From the NCBI GenBank assembly GCA_947454745.1, contig CANGMV010000043.1:1-7637 (forward strand): a DNA stretch of 7,637 bases. Direction: 5' to 3'. Shown piece after piece: positions 1 to 6,184 of the stretch. A program made the translations under genes and the position numbers. Every line of letters starts with the position of its first letter. Within the stretch, counting starts at the first letter, position 1. Source of the stretch: Bacteroidota bacterium. Lineage in GTDB: Bacteria; Bacteroidota; Bacteroidia; Chitinophagales; Chitinophagaceae. The notes under the pieces are model-generated. The model had not been told where the DNA came from. It did not search any database and saw only the letters and a program-made list of their open reading frames with translations.

Positions 1-972
1 AACTGGACAGAGATTCGCCAGTTCAATTTAATGTTCTCTACCGAACTAGGTTCTGTAACCGATGAAGCAAGTACAATTTATTTAAGACCTGAAACAGCGC
101 AAGGTATTTTCGTTAATTTTTTGAATGTGCAAAAAACGGCAAGAATGAAAATTCCTTTCGGTATTGCACAAACAGGAAAAGCGTTCAGAAACGAAATTGT
201 TGCTCGTCAATTTATATTTAGAATGCGGGAGTTTGAGCAAATGGAAATGCAATTTTTCATTAAGCCCGGCACTCAAAAAGAATGGTATGAGCATTGGAAA
301 AACGAACGTATGCAATGGCATTTAAGCTTGGGCATTGCCGAAAGCAAATACCGTTTTCATGACCACGTTAAGTTAGCGCACTATGCCGATGCTGCATTGG
401 ATATTGAATATGAATTTCCATTTGGTTTTAAGGAAGTAGAGGGTATTCATTCTCGCACTGATTTTGATTTAAGTCGTCACCAAGAGTTTAGCAAAAAGAA
501 AATGCAATACTTTGACACAGAGATTAATCAGCATTATATTCCTTATGTTATTGAAACTTCGATTGGATTGGATAGGATGTTTTTGTTAATCTTATCTAAC
601 GCTTACGAAGAAGAAACAATTACCAAAGAGGATGGTAGCACCGATTCGAGGGTAGTATTGCATTTGCCTGCAAGAATCGCACCTAACAAATTGGCAATTT
701 TGCCATTGACAAAAAAAGATGGCTTGCCTGAGTTAGCAAAAGAATTAATGGATGAATGCAAAAAATCATTCCATTGCTTTTATGAGGAAAAAGATGCGAT
801 TGGCAAAAGATATCGTCGTCAGGATGCCATTGGTACTCCTTTCTGTGTAACTATTGATCATCAAACAAAGGAGGACGGAACAGTTACTATTCGTCACCGT
901 GATTCTATGACGCAAGAGCGTATCCCAATGAGTCAAGTAAAGTCATTGGTGTTAGAAGCCATTAATAAGTAA
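1..972 (+). CDS. glyQS: Glycyl-tRNA synthetase, single-chain class II (5' partial)
   Basis: This enzyme charges tRNA-Gly with glycine in the cytosol. The frame is open from base 1, and the ten residues before the first ATG at base 31 (NWTEIRQFNL) belong to the family, so that ATG is internal and the gene is cut by the window edge. The visible 323 residues are roughly two thirds of a family member of about 490 residues. Class II landmarks are present: the LRPETAQGIF segment near fragment residues 28-37; motif 2 from FRNEI to REFEQMEMQFF (bases 184-258), with its ATP-contacting arginine; and motif 3 GLDRMFLLIL (bases 565-594). The last 100 or so residues, from RIAPNKLAILPL onward, are the anticodon-binding (HGTP) domain. 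The continuous catalytic and anticodon-binding chain indicates the alpha2 type rather than the split GlyQ/GlyS alpha2beta2 enzyme. No broken motif is seen. The stop TAA is at 970-972, followed by a strong terminator. Confidence 0.96.
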   Translation, partial: NWTEIRQFNLMFSTELGSVTDEASTIYLRPETAQGIFVNFLNVQKTARMKIPFGIAQTGKAFRNEIVARQFIFRMREFEQMEMQFFIKPGTQKEWYEHWKNERMQWHLSLGIAESKYRFHDHVKLAHYADAALDIEYEFPFGFKEVEGIHSRTDFDLSRHQEFSKKKMQYFDTEINQHYIPYVIETSIGLDRMFLLILSNAYEEETITKEDGSTDSRVVLHLPARIAPNKLAILPLTKKDGLPELAKELMDECKKSFHCFYEEKDAIGKRYRRQDAIGTPFCVTIDHQTKEDGTVTIRHRDSMTQERIPMSQVKSLVLEAINK

Positions 973-996
973 TATTTGCAAATAATATAGTCCATT

Positions 997-1026
997 AAAA
1001 AGCCTCGATTCATTCGAGGCTTTTTT
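997..1026. terminator. Bidirectional intrinsic terminator between convergent genes
   Basis: GCCTCGA (1002-1008) pairs perfectly with TCGAGGC (1014-1020) around a 5-base loop. The stem is flanked by AAAAA on the left (997-1001) and TTTTTT on the right (1021-1026), which extends the possible stem to 12 bp. Read on the + strand it ends the glycyl-tRNA synthetase transcript, 24 bp after the stop. Read on the minus strand the A-run becomes the U-tract, and it lies 24 bp after the stop of the reductase. Dual use is inferred from this symmetry and the convergent gene arrangement. Confidence 0.9.
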
Positions 1027-1050
1027 GTAAGTATGTATTTCAGCGGCTGC

Positions 1051-1779
1051 TTAACCAAATGATTCGAAGTGAACTTGTTTTTTGTCTAACCCAAGTTCTG
1101 TCATGTTTTTGCGTGCATCGTCGATCATCGCTTTCCATCCACATAGCCAAACATGCGCAGTTTCTTTATTGTTTTTTAATAATTCTTGGTAAACAGGGTG
1201 AACGTATCCTTTATGAGATCCTGCAGGCACTTCGTTTTCTCTTGAATAACAAGGGTGGAAATGAAATCCTGGTTCTTTTGCTTCTAATGCTTTTAATTCA
1301 TTGATATATAATCCATCTTCAAATTTTCTACATCCGAAAATTAAATGAATATTGTTGTGTGCAATTTTATTTTCATGAATATAGGTGATCATGGAACGGA
1401 AAGGAGCGATACCTGTTCCTGTACAAATAAAGTAAACATCGTTGTCGAAATTCTTAGGTAAGGTAAATACACCTTGTGGGCCTCTTAGTGTAATTTTAGA
1501 ACCTACCGATACTTCATTAAATAAATAGGTCGTTCCCAGGCCACCTTCTAAATGTACAATTATAAGTTCGAAAGTGTTGGTGCCATTAGGCGCCGAAGCT
1601 ATGGAGTAACTTCTCCATCTTTTATTTTTTTGCTCATGAATAGGTAAATCCAATGTAACGAACTGGCCAGGTATGTAATCAAATTTTTCAAGACTTGGAA
1701 TTTCGAAGTAAAACTTTTTCGTGTTGGGAGTTTCATTTTCAATTTTGGTGATTACTCCTTCTACCCATTCTAGTGCCAT
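1051..1779 (-). CDS. Ferredoxin-NADP reductase-like FAD/NAD(P)-binding oxidoreductase
   Basis: A cytosolic flavoprotein of the ferredoxin-NADP reductase superfamily, expected to move electrons between NAD(P)H and a one-electron carrier through FAD. It has 242 residues, the usual size for a stand-alone reductase with no fused 2Fe-2S or globin domain. The FAD domain carries PGQF (37-40), the flavin-binding RSYS motif (56-59), and a GGLGTTYL stretch (79-86) in the phosphate-contacting position. The nucleotide domain has TGTGIAPFRSM (120-130), FGCR with R151 (148-151), a position typical for NADP contact, and LCGW (212-215). The chain ends in HFESFG, with an aromatic residue near the C-terminus as in many reductases. 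There is no signal peptide. The ATG at 1777-1779 lies 11 bp after the stop of the upstream protease gene, with no clear ribosome-binding site, so it is probably co-transcribed and perhaps translationally coupled. The natural partner (ferredoxin, flavodoxin or another acceptor) cannot be told from the sequence. Confidence 0.88.
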   Translation of the reverse strand: MALEWVEGVITKIENETPNTKKFYFEIPSLEKFDYIPGQFVTLDLPIHEQKNKRWRSYSIASAPNGTNTFELIIVHLEGGLGTTYLFNEVSVGSKITLRGPQGVFTLPKNFDNDVYFICTGTGIAPFRSMITYIHENKIAHNNIHLIFGCRKFEDGLYINELKALEAKEPGFHFHPCYSRENEVPAGSHKGYVHPVYQELLKNNKETAHVWLCGWKAMIDDARKNMTELGLDKKQVHFESFG

Positions 1780-1790
1780 AATATGCCATT

Positions 1791-4700
1791 TTAGTTATTA
1801 GTAATAAAAACCCTTTGTACATATACTTTATTGTTAGCATAAATTTTTACAAAGTAAATACCCGTAGGCAAGCTTTCAATCGTAATATGTTGCGGAGTTC
1901 TCTGGTTTATTAGGTTTTCTTTTTGAAAAACCTTTCCACCCATCGAATTCATTATTTCTAATGAAATTTTTTGGGTTTGAATATTGCTAAATTGAATGTA
2001 AAAAGAATTACCTCTTATCATGTTCTCGACAAAGTCATCGGAACTTATTTTCAAGCTAATTTCTTTCGCACTTGCCTCGGCAACATCTGTCACCAAAATT
2101 AGTTTATTATCTGATATGTTTTGACAATCTCCCGCAAACGTTGCCACTTTGTACATGGCATTTCGGTTGGCTTTATAGGATTGATTGGTTGCCCCTTGTA
2201 TTAAAGAGTCATTCATATACCATTGATAAGTTGATGCAGCACTACTTATTAAACTGTCCGCGCTTTGAGTAATCGTGGGCTTATTGCTGGCGACAATATT
2301 TATTAAAGCAGCGGGACTCATACAATCGGCCGAACTAACTTGCGTATTGTAAAAGAAGTAGAAAAAGTTTTGGAAATTGACATTTGGATTCGCTGTTGTT
2401 GGAAGCGCACTATTCCCTGTAAAACTAAAGGCCTTAGTGGGTCCAATTGGATAGGTCGGATCGGTTGCGCCATTGTTTCTGAAAATGCTTGCACTATCAC
2501 ATTTTACAATAATAATATAGTCACCTGCTTGTGGTACTTTAAAGTTCAATGCATACATCCTGCCGGTGTCGCCTGCTACATAGTTAGATGCGCCAGGAGT
2601 TGGGCTAGGACTACTTGCTGGAATATTGAGAGAAGTAGTTTGTATTGGGTAGTAACTAAAAGTTCCGTCGGCATTGACTGTGCCTAAAGTACCTAATATA
2701 AAATCTACTTTACCCGGATAGCTTGAATATAGTTTAGTGGTTTCAATAGTCATAGGTGCAGTTGCATTAAATTTCATATAATTGCCACTAAAGCTATTGT
2801 AGCCTCCACTTCCTGCTAAACTTGTGTTGGTTAAAGGAGGTATAAAACCTCTATAACCTTGCGTAACATATACACTTGACGGACTACCAGCTCCATTTGC
2901 GACACTCCCGGTTGCGATTGGATTATATAACGCACTAGAATCATACCAATAGTAATTGCTACCACTTATAGGATTGGTGATAGCGAATTTCAAGCTCCCA
3001 TTACATAATGAAGCAGTAGCAGTAGGCGCAGTAATTTCTGCAGCACTTACAATGGTACTCGTAATGCTATTATTATTTATTTGCTGGTCGTTCGCAATAC
3101 TAGCAGTAGCAGTTATGGTATACGTTGTATTTGCTTCAATTGCAATTGGTTTTTGGAAAGTATAGGTCATATTTTCCAATCCATTTAAACGTCCAGCGAA
3201 AATTTCATTCACATTTAAAATGGTAGTGCCCCCTTTTTTTACAAGGATATTTAAAGGAATATTAGACTGAGCCGTAGAGCCATTGTTCACTAGTTTAATA
3301 GTAATATATTGAATAGGTCTTTTGCAAATACCTGCAGTTGGATTAATAATATCGCTTAACTGAATATCATTCGATGGGTTATTAATTTTTAAGGTATAGT
3401 CCTGCGTTTCTCCAATTGCGTATGAGCCACATGCCAATACATTTGCATCGGAATTGGTTTCCATCACTACGATACGCATTTTTATTAATTTGCCAATCGT
3501 TAAGCCATTGGGTAAATTAATGGAGGCGGTATAATTTCCATTGGTTAAAGCTGCACTCGTTAAAGCCGTTTCATTACTATCAAAAATACCATTGTTATTA
3601 TAGTCAATAAATACTTTTACATATCTAGTAAGGTTAGTGCCGTCGGCAGTGCCCAATTTTAAAAAGATGGGAAGCACGCCGCTAGGCTCACCATTTATAA
3701 ATAAATTGGTATTGTCGATATATTGATTGCTGGAAGTGTTGGTGTATTGAATATTATTAATGCTAATGCTATCAATACGGGTACCTGCATTGCTGGATGC
3801 ACTAGATGCACAATAGGCTGCACCACCTGCACCACTAATGATAAGTGAGTATGCCTGTTGACCTCTATCTAGTGTTCCTTTGTGGTTGATGGAAATAGTA
3901 TAACTACTTCCTATAAGTGTGGAATCTATTTCGACTTTTTCTACATTGTCAATACTATTTACGCCACGAACTGCTGGATTATCTGGCACAGCTCTATTCA
4001 ATGTCCAAGGGTAGTAAATGCTTGTGCCTTTTTTTATAACTAAATCTAAATCATTTACTAAACGATGTGTGGTATCATTTAATGTACTCGATGTAGTGCC
4101 TTTAATATCGGTCCATACAATGGTTGCCTTTAATGGCTTTGTGCCCGATGCTACAACTGTTTTGGAAAATGTTGCACCATTTTGTAAAACATTTTCATAA
4201 ACTAAATCAACACTGGTTGAGCTATTATTGGAAGTAAGTGCATTGTTCAAAACATTCGCTGCTTCGGCTTCATTTAAAACGCCCCATCCAAATTTATAAT
4301 CCGGTCCTGGTGCAGTACCTGCTTCGCTGGCTGCATGAATTGCCAATCCTTTTATGGTAGCTGCTTTAATGAATTTATTAGGACTTGCTTTTTGACTTAA
4401 TTCTTGAAGTAATAATAAGGAGCCTGCTGCACTGGGCGCTGCCATGGAAGTACCACTTAAATAGCCATAACTCGAATCATTGGTACTTACAGTTGAATAC
4501 ACTGTTTGCCCATCTGTAACTAAGTCTGGTTTAATTCTACCATCGTCGGTCGGTCCCCAGGAACTAAAGCTAGTCATTACTGCATCGGAAGGCTTTAGGT
4601 ACCCAGCACTAATGGGAGCGATGGCACCCACAGTTAAAATATTTTTTGCATTTACATCGGTCGGTAAAGTTTCATAACTATTATTACTGCTTAAACTATC

Positions 4701-5573
4701 AGGTCGGTTACCTGCATTGTACCATTTCCCATTTTGATCTCTTCTCCAATAGGGCTGACCAACAGCAGGTCCAGTACTTGATCGGTTATTGCCTGCCGAT
4801 TTTACGATTAAATAATAGGGTGCATTATAGGCAATGGAATCATAGGTTTGACCTGTTGTTTCATACAGTCCGAATTTGTAATCTTCTTTCTCATTCCACT
4901 TTCCATTAAATTCCCATCTTGCAGAGTCCGTGTTGTAATCCCATCCCGAGACAGTGCCATAGGAATGATTTGAAACAAGTAAACCGTTGGAGGCTGCAGC
5001 TGCCATTTCGGAAGCATCATTGTTCCAGTCATATGCTTGTGCTCCTTTTATGCCATATGCCATTCCTTTCGAAAGTGCATTAATACCTTTACTCATCATA
5101 ATACCTGCAACATGCGTTGAGTGTTCAACAACCTTAGAGGCATTGTCTTTTAAAGTTATTCTTCCCGCAAATTCAACATGGGTAAGCCTTGGAGAAGACT
5201 CGTCCCAAATGCCTAATCGATTGGTTAAACTATCACTTGCGCCATTTAAATTAAATCCAGAAATGCCGCCATTCCAAAGTTGATTGGTATTAATTGTAAT
5301 GGCTTGTACAGGATCAGAGAATGTTGTATAATAAATTGGTTGACCAAAATTGTCGATACCAACTAAACTTGCAGTTCGATTGTTTTTTGATTGATATTGT
5401 AAAGCCCATCCCTTTTCTTTCGCTTTAATAACTGCATCGCTAAAATTAGCTCTTGAACTTTGCTCAAAAGATTTAGCAGCGTTCACTAAAATAGTTTTTC
5501 GAGTTTCGATTTGTGCTTGTAATGAACCTCCTAAAATAAACACAGCAAAAATTGAATATAGAATTTTGTGCAT
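1791..5573 (-). CDS. Secreted S8 (subtilisin-like) protease with GEVED, Ig-like and T9SS type A sorting domains
   Basis: A 1260-residue multidomain serine endopeptidase predicted to cross the inner membrane by Sec and the outer membrane by T9SS. Residues 1-21 form a signal peptide (MHK, hydrophobic core, cleavage after SLQA). Residues 22 to about 110 resemble a pro-region. The subtilase domain (about 115-440) has all four key residues: D124 in GIWDE, H151 in HSTHVAG, oxyanion N262 in SAGNN, and S376 in SGTSMAAP. The WDE form in place of DTG is common in Bacteroidota members. A beta-sandwich (about 455-580) follows, as in Kp43-like subtilases. Next come a GEVED domain (587-731, IDYNNNGIFD at 656-665, GETQDY at 721-726), a CARDB-like segment (735-842), an unnamed beta-rich module with YWYD at 875-878 (about 845-1095), and an Ig-like segment with YQWY (1098-1160). 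The T9SS type A sorting domain (about 1172-1260) has MNSMGGKVF and LPTGIYFVKI. The likely role is extracellular or cell-surface protein breakdown; the substrate is unknown. It is the first gene of a probable two-gene operon with the reductase. Confidence 0.93.
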   Translation of the reverse strand: MHKILYSIFAVFILGGSLQAQIETRKTILVNAAKSFEQSSRANFSDAVIKAKEKGWALQYQSKNNRTASLVGIDNFGQPIYYTTFSDPVQAITINTNQLWNGGISGFNLNGASDSLTNRLGIWDESSPRLTHVEFAGRITLKDNASKVVEHSTHVAGIMMSKGINALSKGMAYGIKGAQAYDWNNDASEMAAAASNGLLVSNHSYGTVSGWDYNTDSARWEFNGKWNEKEDYKFGLYETTGQTYDSIAYNAPYYLIVKSAGNNRSSTGPAVGQPYWRRDQNGKWYNAGNRPDSLSSNNSYETLPTDVNAKNILTVGAIAPISAGYLKPSDAVMTSFSSWGPTDDGRIKPDLVTDGQTVYSTVSTNDSSYGYLSGTSMAAPSAAGSLLLLQELSQKASPNKFIKAATIKGLAIHAASEAGTAPGPDYKFGWGVLNEAEAANVLNNALTSNNSSTSVDLVYENVLQNGATFSKTVVASGTKPLKATIVWTDIKGTTSSTLNDTTHRLVNDLDLVIKKGTSIYYPWTLNRAVPDNPAVRGVNSIDNVEKVEIDSTLIGSSYTISINHKGTLDRGQQAYSLIISGAGGAAYCASSASSNAGTRIDSISINNIQYTNTSSNQYIDNTNLFINGEPSGVLPIFLKLGTADGTNLTRYVKVFIDYNNNGIFDSNETALTSAALTNGNYTASINLPNGLTIGKLIKMRIVVMETNSDANVLACGSYAIGETQDYTLKINNPSNDIQLSDIINPTAGICKRPIQYITIKLVNNGSTAQSNIPLNILVKKGGTTILNVNEIFAGRLNGLENMTYTFQKPIAIEANTTYTITATASIANDQQINNNSITSTIVSAAEITAPTATASLCNGSLKFAITNPISGSNYYWYDSSALYNPIATGSVANGAGSPSSVYVTQGYRGFIPPLTNTSLAGSGGYNSFSGNYMKFNATAPMTIETTKLYSSYPGKVDFILGTLGTVNADGTFSYYPIQTTSLNIPASSPSPTPGASNYVAGDTGRMYALNFKVPQAGDYIIIVKCDSASIFRNNGATDPTYPIGPTKAFSFTGNSALPTTANPNVNFQNFFYFFYNTQVSSADCMSPAALINIVASNKPTITQSADSLISSAASTYQWYMNDSLIQGATNQSYKANRNAMYKVATFAGDCQNISDNKLILVTDVAEASAKEISLKISSDDFVENMIRGNSFYIQFSNIQTQKISLEIMNSMGGKVFQKENLINQRTPQHITIESLPTGIYFVKIYANNKVYVQRVFITNN

Positions 5574-5672
5574 GAAGTGGAATTGGTAATGTGAACGTTA
5601 TTATTAGTTACCTTAAAAATACAATGAAATCTCGGTATATTTATGCGTATTTTTAAGCTAAATTAACCTGTA
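5574..5672. promoter_or_regulatory. Divergent intergenic control region between protease and lipoprotein genes
   Basis: These 99 bp separate two divergently transcribed genes and must hold both promoters unless the transcripts are longer than expected. The region is strongly AT-rich and contains a perfect 11-bp inverted repeat (listed separately). On the + strand, TATATTTA (5636-5643) and TATTTTTA (5648-5655) each differ from the Bacteroidota -7 element TAnnTTTG at one position. On the minus strand, TATTTTTA (5621 to 5614) does the same. I found no matching -33 TTTG at the expected distance, so the exact promoters are not assigned. No Shine-Dalgarno-like sequence precedes either start. Confidence 0.55.
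5612..5657. repeat. 11-bp perfect inverted repeat in the divergent promoter region
   Basis: CTTAAAAATAC (5612-5622) is the exact reverse complement of GTATTTTTAAG (5647-5657), separated by 24 bases. Each arm contains a TATTTTTA octamer pointing outward, toward the gene on its own side. It could be a pair of symmetric promoter elements, an operator for a dimeric regulator bound at two sites, or an AT-rich coincidence. As a hairpin it would be weak because the stem is mostly A-T and the loop is long. Confidence 0.7.
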
Positions 5673-6137
5673 GTGAAACCTCTAAAATATTTAGTCTTAG
5701 GCTTTTTTCTAATTTCTTTTTGCTCCTGTGGCATGAGCCAAATTTTTGGTGGAAAAGTAAATTTTAAAGGGCAGGTTAAGGAACAAAAGAACAACGCTAT
5801 GCCATTAAAAGGTGGAACTGTTAGCAAAGGGCTAGGCTTTAAGACGATTGTTTATGTTTATGCGCCTACCACTGTGCCCGAAATTGATGACAATAAGACG
5901 CTTGGCCCCATAACTACAAAAATCAGAACGCAATTAATTGATTCAGTTCAAACGGACAATTTGGGGTATTTTAAAATGCATTTACAACCCGGCAAATACA
6001 GTGTTTTTGTAAAATATGAAAATGGCTATTATATTCCCTTCTTTTCCGGGACGAATTGGGTTTCGTTAATAGAAATTAAAGCGGGTGCAGTTACTAATTT
6101 GGATATTAATATAAGTTCCCCCCGCAGTTATGAGTAA
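5673..6137 (+). CDS. Small lipoprotein with carboxypeptidase-regulatory-like domain (hypothetical)
   Basis: A 154-residue predicted lipoprotein of unknown specific function. The start is GTG at 5673-5675: an in-frame TAA at 5664-5666 rules out any earlier start, and the next ATG (residue 21) would remove the whole signal sequence. Residues 1-18 have a K-x-x-x-K N-region and a hydrophobic core ending in FCSC, with C19 the best lipidation site (S18 at -1); C17 is a less likely alternative. From about residue 30 the chain resembles a carboxypeptidase-regulatory or transthyretin-like beta-sandwich: FKGQV opens it, then a TIVYVYAP strand, the typical turn SVQTDNLGYFKMHLQPGKYS (91-110), VFVKYENGYYIPFF, and a closing strand LDINI. 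In this family such domains often act as accessory modules; here it stands alone. The position after C19 is G20, with no acidic run that would clearly mark surface export, so its place (periplasmic or surface) is open. mfd follows 47 bp downstream on the same strand. Confidence 0.82.
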   Translation: MKPLKYLVLGFFLISFCSCGMSQIFGGKVNFKGQVKEQKNNAMPLKGGTVSKGLGFKTIVYVYAPTTVPEIDDNKTLGPITTKIRTQLIDSVQTDNLGYFKMHLQPGKYSVFVKYENGYYIPFFSGTNWVSLIEIKAGAVTNLDINISSPRSYE

Positions 6138-6152
6138 GTAACTAAACAAGTT

Positions 6153-6180
6153 AAGCCAAGGTTTGGTATCTTTGTGGCTT
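6153..6180. repeat. Short inverted repeat flanking the mfd -7 element
   Basis: AAGCCA (6153-6158) and TGGCTT (6175-6180) are exact reverse complements with 16 bases between them that include the putative mfd -7 box. The stem is only 6 bp and no T-run follows, so it is a poor terminator for the lipoprotein gene. It could be an operator half-site pair or a chance match. Confidence 0.3.
6167..6174 (+). promoter_or_regulatory. Putative Bacteroidota -7 promoter element for mfd
   Basis: TATCTTTG matches the Bacteroidota sigma factor -7 consensus TAnnTTTG at every fixed position. It ends 10 bases before the mfd ATG, in the 47-bp gap after the lipoprotein gene. I see no TTTG-type -33 element about 20 bp upstream. 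If used, transcription would begin within a few bases of the start codon. Confidence 0.5.
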
Positions 6181-6184
6181 CGGT

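Noticed and set aside
82..321. 79-codon open frame on the minus strand inside the glycyl-tRNA synthetase gene
   Set aside because: It lies opposite conserved catalytic motifs of a well-supported gene and its translation has no recognisable features.
1059..1304. 81-codon + strand open frame opposite the reductase, with a hydrophobic C-terminal run
   Set aside because: The hydrophobic look comes from the complement of conserved reductase codons; there is no independent start signal.
2340..2687. 115-codon + strand open frame opposite the protease
   Set aside because: Antisense shadow of a long coding region, with Trp/Cys-rich composition unlike a real protein and no family resemblance. The other short frames within 2072-5283 were rejected for the same reason.
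3012..3113. 12-bp direct repeat AGCAGTAGCAGT at 3012-3023 and 3102-3113
   Set aside because: Both copies encode the residues TATA within two TATAS segments of the protease; short, low-complexity and explained by coding sequence.
6138..6184. Possible terminator after the lipoprotein gene
   Set aside because: The only inverted repeat has a 6-bp stem and no T-run, so a terminator is not supported and read-through into mfd remains possible.
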